Assembly: GCF_019320115.1 (NCBI RefSeq) | Contig: NC_089595.1 | Coordinates: forward strand, 107,453,035 to 107,517,034 | Reading direction: 5' to 3' | Source of the DNA: Miscanthus floridulus | Taxonomy: Eukaryota > Streptophyta > Magnoliopsida > Poales > Poaceae | Length of the DNA: 64,000 nt | In this document: positions 35,873 through 46,384 of the stretch, piece after piece | Numbering within the stretch: the first letter of the stretch is position 1 | How the letters are laid out: each line of letters opens with the position of its first letter | The notes under the pieces: model-generated | Told to the model about the DNA's origin: nothing | What the model saw: the letters and a program-made list of their open reading frames with translations, nothing else | Databases searched by the model: none | Position numbers and translations under genes: made by a program

Positions 35873-37116
35873 ACAGTTTATGAAAGAAGTTTTGGTGAAC
35901 ACCTATAAGTTTGCTAGGGGTAGGGTAGGGTACCCATTGCAGTTTTGTACAGTGTTCCAAATCCTGTATTTAAGTTATCAAAGAGCTAAGTGTTGAGTAC
36001 TACAACGATCAAAACTATCTAGAACACTTGTTAAACAAACAAGTATAAACAACCATATGGATCGCTTGCATTGCATTTACCTTGAATAGCATTTTAAGTT
36101 CAAGAAGCTACACCTACAAATGCAAACTAGCAAAAACAAAAGATTTAGAACAGTGGCATGCCTGTGAAATCACGACGAGGAATGATTGTCGCCTCATGTG
36201 GGACGAATCATACTGTCAAACGCCATAGTGCAATCTGCAATGAGAACAATTACCATCAACAGTAGCTCAATCTCTGTTTGACGCCCGTTTGCATTACTAT
36301 TGGCGAAACCCGGAAATGGTAGCCCCTAGCCAGGCGGTAATTCGTACTACTAGGCTATTAAATACCAAACCATTGAAGCTCATTAATCATCAAACCAGTC
36401 CAGCGAAAGAAAAAAAAAACAGCACCGTTCATTTTGATTCGACCTGGCTCCTCGCATACGACCTCAGCGGTGGAAATCACAGGGATGCGATAAGGACCTG
36501 TTTGGTTGCCCGCCATCATCTGCCACGCCTAATGTTAGGCTTGCCACAGTTGCTTTGGTGAGTGTTTGGTTGATGATTCAAGCAAGGCTCGCCACAGGTT
36601 TTTACGCCAAATGTGTGGCGTCCGTTTCATCCGCCTGCACCACAGACCCTGCTGCCAACACCTCCCTCCCGGGCCATCCTGCCATCCCCGCCCACCACGA
36701 GCCCGCTCGCACTGGGCACTGGATGCACGGGCCCCAGCGTGCCACTCCACCGCGCCCAGCCTGTTGCGGACTCGAAGACGACGAACCTGTTGCGGCCGCT
36801 GCTCGTCCTGGTCCCGGTGGCCGGCCGCACGCTTGTAGGTGGTGGCCGAGCACGGAGCCCGTCGGTGGTGGTCGTCCATGGCGGAGGTCGGACTCCTGCT
36901 TGATTTGATTTGAGCGTCCGAGGACGGCGGCATCCAGATGCGAGCTCTGAGAACGGCGGCGCGGCGAGCTCCGAGGGCCCGGAGTGCGGGAGGGCAGGCA
37001 TGGCTGTACCTTGGCGAGGAGGGCGGGCGGCCGTTCCGTGGGAGTTGCCGGCGCAGGCGAGGCGGACTCACCCACGCCATTGCTGTGGCTGCGAGAAGTT
37101 TCCGTGCGCCATGGAA
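35873..37116. other. Intergenic; possible transposon with GC-rich cargo
   Basis: From 36496 CTGTTTGGTTGCCCGCC resembles the left end of the element at 12377. GC-rich sequence follows at 36620-37090. A 181-codon open frame on the minus strand (37080-36535) has no recognisable domain. No right terminus is certain; CCAAACGG near 38214 is a weak candidate. 35873-36480 shows nothing. Confidence 0.35.
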
Positions 37117-37971
37117 GGAAAAAGTCTACTTAACTCCGCTTTTCGTACTTACTATAAAACCGTCTATTTTACTCCTGAATTTTCTAAAACCATCTATTTA
37201 ACCCTAAGAGGTTTTCAACGACGATTTTACTACAGTAACAGCGAGTCTGCTACAGTATCGATTGTTTTGAATTTTCTTTTTTTATTTTTGTGAATTTTTT
37301 AAAAATCATAAAATGAAAATTCTAATTTTATTGGACTCCACATGAGTAGATCTACACAGTGAATATATAATACGGTATGCTTTAGTACAAATTTTTTTTT
37401 GTAGTTTTAGATTAATTAGAAAATCCAATTTTGTCTATAATTAATTAGAATTTATCTATAACTAAGTTATACATAGTCCAATGAGTACGAAATTTTTACT
37501 ATTGTTCAAGCATACAATAATTAGCGTACCATAAAAATTTCACCACAATTGGACCATAGAAGCTGCAGTTATGAATTATTCCAATTAATTACAAACAAAA
37601 TTGGATTTTCCAATTAATCTAAAGCTACAAAAAAATTGTACTAAAGCATACCGTATTATATATTCACTGTGTAGATCTACTCATGTGGAGTCCAATAAAA
37701 TTAGATTTTTTATTTTATGATTTTTCTATGATTTACTATGATTTTTCAAAAATTCACCGAAGATAAATAAAAAAATTCAAAACCACCGTCACTGTAGCAA
37801 ACCCGCTATTACCGTAGCAGACCCGCTGTTACTGTGGTAGCCACCGCTGAAAACCGTCCAGGGGGTAAAATAGACGGTTTTAGAAAGTTCATGAGGTAAA
37901 ACAGACGATTTCATAGTTAGGGGTGAAGTAGATCAAGTATGAAAGGTGGAAGGGTTAAGTAGACTTTTTCC
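37117..37971. mobile_element. Mutator-like foldback element, 855 bp
   Basis: Long inverted repeats start GGAAAAAGTCTACTTAA and end in the near inverse TTAAGTAGACTTTTTCC. The arms extend over 250 bp with the block GTGAATATATAATACGGTAT and its inverse. Flanking 9-mers GCCATGGAA and ACCGTGAAA match at 6 of 9 positions, so the duplication is either decayed or absent. The end sequence is like that of the element at 32171. Confidence 0.7.
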
Positions 37972-38648
37972 ACCGTGAAAGGATAAAAGGCTCCCGTGGA
38001 GATTTTTTAAAAAAGGAACCCGTGGTGAAGTGAGGAAGACAGAGGAGAGAGAAAATAAAATAAGTGAGAAAGAAAATAAAGGAAGAAAAGAAAAGGAGAA
38101 AAAAAGATATTATAGACATGCTTAATACCATAATTAATTACCTACATCGTTGTTCGCTATCCTTTTGCTACACTAATCTAAACATCCATTTCAATAAAAT
38201 CACGTGGCTACAATCCAAACGGTTACCGTAATTTTTTTGACTAACATTTGTAGCAATAAATTAAACAATAGTCACATTACTTTTGGCATATCTTAGTTAT
38301 CAACTAAACACTTTAAATTTATCACATATTATGGCAGCCACAACCGTGGCTTGTAGGAGACGTGGAGGTGTACGGCGCGGCCATGCCGGATCCGCGGTAC
38401 AGGCAGTCCCGAGGGGAAGGGAAGAGCCTTGCCGCAAGCGCCGGACACGAGGATCGCCGCTGGCCGGAGTCGGGAGTGGGACCCGCGGGGACGACCGGCC
38501 GAGGGGTTGTTGGGCCGCCAATGGTAATGGGCTAATTGATAGCCTGCTAAGTTTATGCTTTTCGTTAGCCCAGGCCCACTAATGCTTTCACCTTATGAGC
38601 ATGGCAAACGGGATCTGGCCTTCCCGCCACCACCACCTGTGATGCCCG
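37972..38648. other. Upstream region of the PPR gene
   Basis: A/T-rich with a GAGAGAAAATAAAATAAG tract, then GC-rich from 38340. An in-frame ATG is also present at 38642 but in another frame; the PPR frame starts at 38649. No clear TATA box was identified. Confidence 0.4.
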
Positions 38649-39106
38649 ATGCCGGCCACCGCCACGGTACAGCGCCGCCGCCGCCTCCCGAAGAAGTTTC
38701 CCTACAGGCCAAAGCCCCCGCCGGAGCCGCACCCTTTCCTCCTCCACCTCAAGTCCCTTCCTTCGCCCGTGGCCGCCGCGGCCTCGCTCCTCTCCGCGCC
38801 GCGCCACCTCCACGACCACCCTTTCGCGGCGTGCGTGTTGTACCGCCTCGCGCGCGCGCGTCTCTTCCCGCTCGTCCCGCCGCTCCTCACCGCGCTCCGC
38901 TCCCTCCGCGTCCCGCTGCAGCCCACCGCGTTCGCCGCCCTCATCGACCACCTCGGCGCCGCCTCCCGGCCCGACGCCGCGCTCCACGTCTTCCGCGCCG
39001 TCCCGGCCTTCTGCTCCCACTCCAACGCCACGTTCCACGCCCTCCTCCACTCCCTCGTCTGCAACGGCCGTGTGGACGCCGCGCGGGACATGCTCCCGGA
39101 GGCCCC

Positions 39107-39399
39107 TGTCAGCACCCCTGGCAATCGCCGCCGGGACGCCGAGCTCGAGGACGGACGACAATGGATCGAGTCTCCGGACCAACGAGGCCGGTTGCGTAGC
39201 AATAGAATAACAGAAATTGGTTTGATGTTTACAAGCTTATCTCCCCTTCTCTCCCTAGTGCTACTTATCTTTTGCTGGCTCGCAGGCACAGCTGAGGCTT
39301 GCCCATTGTGGGCCGAATACCCGAGAGCTCCTGGGCCGGCGTCGCATACTCCTTCGAAGCCCATTGCCTTGAGACGCCTCAGGAGGAAGAGTGCTGACA
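39107..39399 (-). repeat. 3' LTR of the Reina-type element
   Basis: 293 bp; the gag-pol frame runs into it and stops at 39261. The target duplication GCCCC adjoins at 39102-39106. Confidence 0.93.
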
Positions 39400-42300
39400 C
39401 CCCCCTCCCCTTGGGAACCAGCATGCCCCCATGCTGGCGCAAGAGGGAACTTCTGATGCAATGCTTCAGCATCTTCCCAGGTGGCAAGGTCCACATCCAT
39501 GTTAGACCACTTCACCAGAACTTGAGCCACAGCACCATTTTGGCGAGGATGAAGGCGCCGTTTGAGGATGAGCTCAGGAACCTGAAGACCAAAATCACTC
39601 TCTGGAATGTCAGCTGATACCTGTGACTTGTGTGGTGGCGCTGGTTTAAGCAGGGACACATGGAATACAGGGTGGATGGATGAGCCCGGAGGAAGGTCCA
39701 GTTTATAAGCCACTGTACCAATTGCTTCTAGGATCTTGTAGGGGCCAAAGTAGCGGAAACTGAGTTTCTGGTGTGCCCTCGGAGCCAGAGAACTTTGCAC
39801 ATACGGCTGTAATTTCAAGTATACCATGTCCCCAATAGAAAAAGATCGCTCAGACCGGTGTTTGTCCGCCTGAAGTTTCATGCGCTGTTGAGCACGAAGC
39901 AAGTGCTGGCGAACAGCAGCAATCATAACTTTTCTTTCAGACATGAAGGTCTCCACATCAGAGTTCTCTATGGCTGAATCAGGGGATATGCCAAAATGAC
40001 ATGGGGGATGCCCATAAAGGACCTCGAAAGGAGAGTGGCCCAGAGCAGAATGAGGAGAAGCATTGTACCAAAATTCAGCAAGGGAAATCCAGCGGATCCA
40101 CTGCTTGGGACAAGAGTGGACGAAACAACGAAGGAAAGTTTCAAGGCATTGATTGACTCGTTCGGTTTGCCCATCGGATTGTGGGTGGTAAGCAGAGCTC
40201 ATGCATAGAGAAGTTTGTGCCAGGCGAAAAAGTTCACGCCAAAAATTGCTTGTGAATATACGGTCCCTATCAGAAATGATGTGTGTGGGCAGACCATGCA
40301 ATCGGTAGATGTGATCAAGAAAGAGTTTAGCAACGTGTTGTGCTGTAAAAGGGTGTTGTAGTGGAATGAAATGGGCAAACTTGCTAAATTTATCGACAAC
40401 GACCAATAAGCAGTTAGCAGAACCCGACTGGGGAAGACCTTCAATGAAATCAAGAGAAATGACCTGCCAGGATGCAGTCGGTACAGGAAGGGGAGAAAGG
40501 AGTCCAGGGTACCTGCAGCGATCTGGTTTAGCCTGAATACAGGTGGTGCAACCCTTGACAAACTCCCTGACATCAGACTTGAGACCCTTCCAAGCGAACA
40601 GCTTGCGGAGTCTGGCATAGGTGACCGGAAAGCCGGAATGTCCACCCAAGGGGGAATCATGGAAGGCCTGAATGATCTATTGCTGCAGCTTGTGGTTACA
40701 GCCAATCCAGATGCGTCCCCGGTAACGGAGAACTCCACTGACCAACGTGAAGGGCGGGTGTGAAGAAGGAGCAACTGCTAGCTGCTGCAACAACTTAGAA
40801 GAAGCTGGATCACTGTCGTACCCAGCAACGACTTCAGAGAGCCACTCTGGTGTAGAATAGGAAATTGCGTTGAGCTGCGCAGGAGGAGCCGGATGGCGGG
40901 ACAAGGCGTCAGCAGCCATGTTGGAGGTGCCCGGCTTGTAAACCACCTTGTACTAAAGCCCAACCAACTTGGTGTACATCTTCAACTGCCATGGTGTGTG
41001 CAGTCGCTGATCAGCAATATGGGACAGACTACGGTGGTCCGAGAAAATCACAAACTCGGCGTGCGGAAGGTACGAGCGCCACTGGTCAACAGCCACCATG
41101 ATAGCCAAATACTCTTTTTCGTAAGTAGACAAACTTCTTGTTCTAGGGCCAAGAGATTTGCTTATAAAAGCAAGAGGATGTCCATCTTGGAGCAAAACTG
41201 CACCCACTCCCATGTCACTAGCATCTGTCTGAATGTGAAATGGACGAGAGAAGTCGGGAAGAGCAAGAACCGGAGCAGTGACCAACGCATTCTTGAGAGA
41301 AGTAAACACCTCATCATGTACTGACATCCACAGGAACATAGTACCTTTCTTGAGCAGATCAGTAAGAGGCCTGGCCAGGATGGCGAAATGCCGCACAAAC
41401 TTCCTGTAATACCCAGCTAACCCCAAGAAACTGCGTAACTGTTTTGCATCAGTAGGAGTTGGCCATGAATGAATAGACTGTATCTTTGATGGATCCGTGG
41501 CCACCCCCTCTGCGCTGATCACATGCCCCAAATAAGCGATACTTTGCCGTGCAAACTGGCACTTAGAGCGCTTCAATAGCCAATTGTCTTTTGCCAGCAG
41601 ATGAAACACTTGCCTGATATGCTCCACATGCTCCTCGAGGGTCTTGCTGTAAATGAGTATGTCATCGAAGAAAACGAGCACACATTTGCGGAGGAGAGGT
41701 TTCAGAGTCACATTCATTGCACCCTGGAATGTGTTCGGAGCCCCTGTCAGACCAAAGGCCATTACAGTCCATTCAAAGTGTCCCCAATGAGTTTGGAATG
41801 CCGTTTTATGTTCCTCTCCGGGGGCTAACCGAATCTGATTGAAGCCGGCACGTAAGTCCAAACTAGTGAACCAGCGGGCCGAAGAAAGCTCATCCAATAG
41901 CTCATCGATGATCGGGATGGGAAACTTGGATTTCACAGTCAAGGAGTTAAGTAGCCGGTAATCGACGCAGAACCTCCAAGACCGATCCTTCTTTCGGACT
42001 AGCAACACCGGGGAGGAAAATGCACTGGTGCTAGGCTGGATCATGCCCGATTGAAGCATCTCAGTCACTTGGGACTCGATTTCTGATTTAAGTGCTGGAG
42101 AATACCGATAAGAACGAACCGCCATTGGTTGAGCACCCGGAACAAGAGGAATACGGTGGTCGCATGCACGTCGTGGGGGTAGCTCAGATGGTGCTGCAAA
42201 GAGGGTCTGAAATTCATCCAGCACATTCTGCACTTCTGGAAGCTCATCAGAAACCTGGCGAGAACTTGCTTCATCATAAATCTGGAATAGTTGTACAAAT

Positions 42301-44681
42301 GCACAGCGGGGGTACTCGTCAGTGATTCCTTGTAGGGTGACATGTGACTGATGATAGGGGATTGTCATCCACTTGTTACCCCAATGCACCTTCATAGGAG
42401 AGAACCGTTCCAACCAGTCCATGCCAATGATGATGTCAAAATGTCCCAATGGCAGGATTTTCAGAGTGGAGGTGAAGACATACCCTTGTACTGACCATTC
42501 AGCTGAAGATAACTCAGAACTACAGATGATAGTACTGCCATCAGCAACCTTAACAGAAACCGGCTTCGACAGCAAAGAACAACCAACCAGATCCTGGGCA
42601 AAAGAGGTACTGAGAAATGAATGGCTGCTCCCCGAATCCACAAGTACTAATACCTCACGACCGGCCAAGCTTCCCGTGAACTGCATAGTGCGAGGGACTG
42701 CGGCTCCAGAGACAGCTGCTGTCGACAATAGCATGCAAACTTGAGCATCTTGATCATCAACGGCCGGCTCTAGGACTGGTTCCTCCTCTATGTCAGAGAA
42801 CTCATCTTGACACAGGTTCCACACTGCCTGAAGCGCGTGGAGTTGGACAGCAGGTGCACACCGGTGGCCAGGTGCCCACTTCTCGGCACAGCGAATACAG
42901 AGACCTTGAGCTTTACGGAAGGAACGCAGGGCAGCCAGCTTTGCATCAATGGTCACGCCGCGGGCAGCCGGCTTCTTGTCATCAGCAGCCGGTGCGTTCG
43001 CCTGGGGGCGCTGAAACGGTGCCTGATAAGGCAGTGCGCCCCGGACAAACTTGGCAGCAACTGCACCCTCTGGCTTCTTGAAATCCCGACGTTTCCCTTG
43101 ATCGCCCGCCTCTTCCTGCAGCAACGCAAGAGTGCAAGCAGCATCGAGAGAAGGAGGACGCTGCACAAGTATGACAGAACGGATGTCGTCGCGCAGCTCG
43201 TCGACAAATCGAGTAACAAGGTAGAGCTTATCGGGGTTGGGATTATATGCTTTGAGTTGGTCGACCAGCTCGGTGAACCGATCCACATATTCAACAACAG
43301 TGGAGGTTTGGCGGATGTTACAGAGTTGGCGGAGAATAAGTTCATGCTGGTCACGGCTGAAACGTTCATGAATCAAGGCACAGAAGCCAGACCAGTTGAG
43401 GTCCTTGAGAAGATGATCGACGGACTGGAGCCAACGGCCCGCAGCCCCCTTGAATTGCATAGTGGAATAGCGAACCCACACGCTAGGATCAACGAAATAC
43501 ATTTCAAAGTAAGTCTGGGCTTGTGTAATCCAAAGCTGGGCATCATCACCATAGAAGGGTGGAAAGTCAAATTTCGGAAGTTTGCCGGTGGGAACATGAT
43601 GAGGTGACGATTGAGATGGGAAGGTGGATTGAAAGGTGGAAGGCTCTTTAGCCGAAGAGGAATAGTATGGCTAAGTTTGGTAGTGAGGTAGTGGGTAGTA
43701 GAAATTGAACTGAGGATCAGAATGAGGAAGAGATTGACTCTGGTGCTGTAGTGTTGGACTGTGGTGGGAGAACGGACGATGATGAACATTCTGCGGGTGT
43801 GGGCGAGTATGAGGATGAACTGGGAAGTGAACAACAGGCTGCGTATCATGACCCCTTGAATGTGAAAATGAACTGAACTGGGTCGGATGAACTTCGAACT
43901 TACCATTGTTTGGGGTCGGAACCAGGGTCGTGACTGACCCGTAGTCCCGCTCCCGAGCCACAGGTGCAGAGCCGTGCCCACTGGGTCAAACGTGATTCTC
44001 GTCGGCTGCCGACGAGTTGCCGACGACCAGCCCACCGGGTTGGGAGTACCCCGCTCCTGGTTGCGCCATAGCGGTTCCCAGGGGAGTTCGATCCCAAGCT
44101 TGATGATCCGGTGCGTGCTCCGGGGAGATCTCCGCTCCTGGTGGCGCCGTAGCGATTCCCAGGGGAGTTCGATCCCCACCCCGCTTGAGGCGCCTGACCT
44201 CCAGCTTCACGTCGTCGAGGGTTCCTTCGAAGTAGGGGCACCACTCCTCAATCGCGGCCACAGCCACCTCCAGCGTGGCCAGCCTGTCGCCCTCGTCGCC
44301 GTGCAGCTCCCGCAACCGGATCAGCTCGAGGTCGCCCACGCGGTACTCCACATCCTCGATCCGCTGCTCGATCTCGCGGCCCCAATTGTCGGCGACGATG
44401 GCGGTGTGGGACTGTTCGCCGCAGAAGCGCTCCAGCATGCCGACGCGGTCGCCGATGGCCGACCCGAGCTCCTCCAGCCCCCGGATCTGGTCCGCGGAGT
44501 TCTTCGCCTGGGCGGACATCGCCTCCTCCAGGTGTGCGACGCAGTGCTCCATGGCGGCACCCTGCTCCTTGCGCTCCTGCTCGCTGTCGGCGGCCGTCTT
44601 CTCCCATCGCCCGCAGCGCTCATCGATTGAGTCGAGCCGCTTCAGGATCTCCTCGAACGCCGTCTTCACGTTGGGCTCCAT
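39261..44681 (-). pseudogene. Reina-type gag-pol polyprotein, one frame with 4 stop codons
   Basis: ATG at 44681; one frame runs to 39261. Order: a coiled-coil gag start (ILKRLDSIDERCGRWEKTAA), gag core (GRWLQSVDHLLKDLNWSGF), zinc knuckle CIRCAEKWAPGHRC, protease VLVDSGSSHSFLS, reverse transcriptase with LVFFDDILIYS, RNase H (QTDASDMGVGAVLL), integrase zinc region (FVKGCTTCIQAK) and core (HIISDRDRIFTSN), and a C-terminal chromodomain (VLVKWSNMDVDLATWEDAEA). In-frame stops: TGA at 43986, TAG at 43671, 40953 and 40677. No frameshift was seen. Otherwise all domains are intact. Confidence 0.93.
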
Positions 44682-44766
44682 CACACCGTGAGCTCGCTGG
44701 AGGCGCGTGTAGTGTTGGTGCGCCGACTCCAGAGCTCCGCCGAGGAACGGTAGCTTTGATACCAGT

Positions 44767-45059
44767 TGTCAGCACCCCTGGCAATCGCCGCCGGGATGCC
44801 GAGCTCGAGGACGGACGACAATGGATCGAGTCTCCGGACCAACGAGGCCGGTTGCGTAGCAATAGAATAACAGAAATTGGTTTGATGTTTACAAGCTTAT
44901 CTCCCCTTCTCTCCCTAGTGCTACTTATCTTTTGCTGGCTCGCAGGCACAGCTGAGGCTTGCCCATTGTGGGCCGAATACCCGAGAGCTCCTGGGCCGGC
45001 GTCGCATACTCCTTCGAAGCCCATTGCCTTGAGACGCCTCAGGAGGAAGAGTGCTGACA
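44767..45059 (-). repeat. 5' LTR of the Reina-type element
   Basis: 293 bp, beside the primer binding site. It differs from 39107-39399 at one position by eye. Confidence 0.93.
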
Positions 45060-45918
45060 GCCCCTAAGCTCGGCGTCCGGACCAACGCCGTCTCGTACAA
45101 ACATCATCCTCAAGGGCGTTTGTCACCGGGACGGGTTCTCGGGCGCACGCGTGGTGGTCGACGAAATGCTCGCCCGCGGCGTGCGCCCCACGGTGGTGAC
45201 GTTCAATACGCTGGTGGGCTCGGCGTGCCGGGAAGGGGAACTGGCCGCGGCGGAGCGGCTCGTGGACGAGATGGCGCGCCGGGGTGTGGCACCGAACGCC
45301 GTGACGTACGCCCTGTTAATGCAGGGGCTCTGCGACGCCGGGCGGTACGACGACGCCAAGAAGCTCTTGTTCGACATGGAGTACCGGGACTGCCAGCCCG
45401 ACGTGACGAACTACGGCGTGCTGATGAGCGCGTGCGCGGCGTGCGGGGACGCCGGCAGCATTAGGGGGCTGATCTCCAACATGCGCAAGCGGAAGCTGAC
45501 GCCCGACGACGCGAGCTACAACGTCCTCATCAGGTGCCTCTGCGATGCCGGCAGGGTCGACGAGGCACATAGGGCGCTTGTCGAGATGCAGCTCAAGGAT
45601 GGAACCGCGCCGAGCGCGGCCACCTACCGCGTCCTCCTCGATGGGTGCTGCGAAGCGCGCGACTTTGACCTGGGTCTGCGGGTTTTCAACGCGATGCTGG
45701 CGAGCGGCCATTGCCCTCTGGCTCCCACGTTCAGGCGCCTGGTGAGAGGGCTCGGCGAGGACAGCAAGGCGGAGGAGGCCTGCTTCGTCTTGGAGCAGAT
45801 GGGGCAGAGGGGGATGCGGCTGGATGCACAAGGCTGGCAGTCTGTTGCTTCATGCGTTTGCAGCAGCATCAGCGCAACTGAGATGAATCTCGTTGATTGT
45901 CTGGTGTCATCATCTTGA

Positions 45919-46384
45919 TATTCAGTTCGAGTGACATTGTTCTGCTGCTGTATTTGACTTCGATAATCGTCAGGAGCCAACCGCTAAATGTGTCAAAAAA
46001 TCTCTTCTTTCTGCTTATATATGTTGCTTGTTTCACGTTAGAATCATCCCCCTTTTTGACCCAGGAAAGCCAAAATATGGATCTTGTTTAGTACTTCAAG
46101 ACAGTAACAATAGAAACATTTAATCAGTAATTACCAAAGTGACATCTCCCTTGCTGCATAACCTAAACGGTTTCTGTGTCAGCAAACGCAATATCCTAAC
46201 TATTTTCTAAATAATAATGCCCTCTGCAGTTCACTCTGAAGTGCAAACAGAAAGAAAAATTGAAGCGGTTGATCAATGAGACATTTCTCGTGGGCAAAGA
46301 TGTACAACAGATTTTTTGACAAAAAGGTTTATATATAATAAGTCATCAATAGAATTCGTGTACAAGCCAAATCCTAGCTATTCC
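45919..46384. other. Spacer between the PPR gene and the DUF212 gene
   Basis: Contains the 3' side of both convergent genes. No further gene is visible. Confidence 0.5.

Larger units (their letters stand above)
39107..45059 (-). mobile_element. Reina-type Ty3 chromovirus, 5953 bp, very young insertion
   Basis: Two 293-bp LTRs (39107-39399 and 44767-45059) start TGTCAGCACC and end GTGCTGACA. The target duplication GCCCC flanks it (39102-39106 and 45060-45064). A primer site (ACTGGTATCAAAGC, minus strand, 44753-44766) and a purine tract (minus strand, 39400-39412) are present. The LTRs differ by eye at one base only, C at 39137 against T at 44797, at a CG site. Small size, short LTRs, one gag-pol frame and a chromodomain fit the Reina lineage. 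Confidence 0.95.
38649..45918 (+). pseudogene. P-type pentatricopeptide repeat (PPR) protein gene, split by an LTR retrotransposon
   Basis: Single-exon gene in two parts: 38649-39106 and 45065-45918 (stop TGA 45916-45918). The start has a basic, Pro-rich leader (MPATATVQRRRRLPKKFPYR) that could be an organelle transit peptide. Repeats follow: one before the break (NATFHALLHSLVCNGRVDAA) and about seven after it, for example TFNTLVGSACREGELAAAER and TYALLMQGLCDAGRYDDAKK. P-type PPR proteins bind organelle RNA. Besides the 5953-bp insertion, an extra A near 45103 shifts the frame. Without both defects the length would be 436 codons. It cannot be expressed as one protein here. Confidence 0.9.

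Noticed and set aside
36535..37080. 181-codon minus-strand open frame
   Set aside because: GC-driven, several overlapping frames on both strands, no motif or splice support.
38565..39496. Minus-strand open frames opposite the PPR start
   Set aside because: Shadow frames of the GC-rich PPR coding strand; the plus strand encodes clear PPR repeats.
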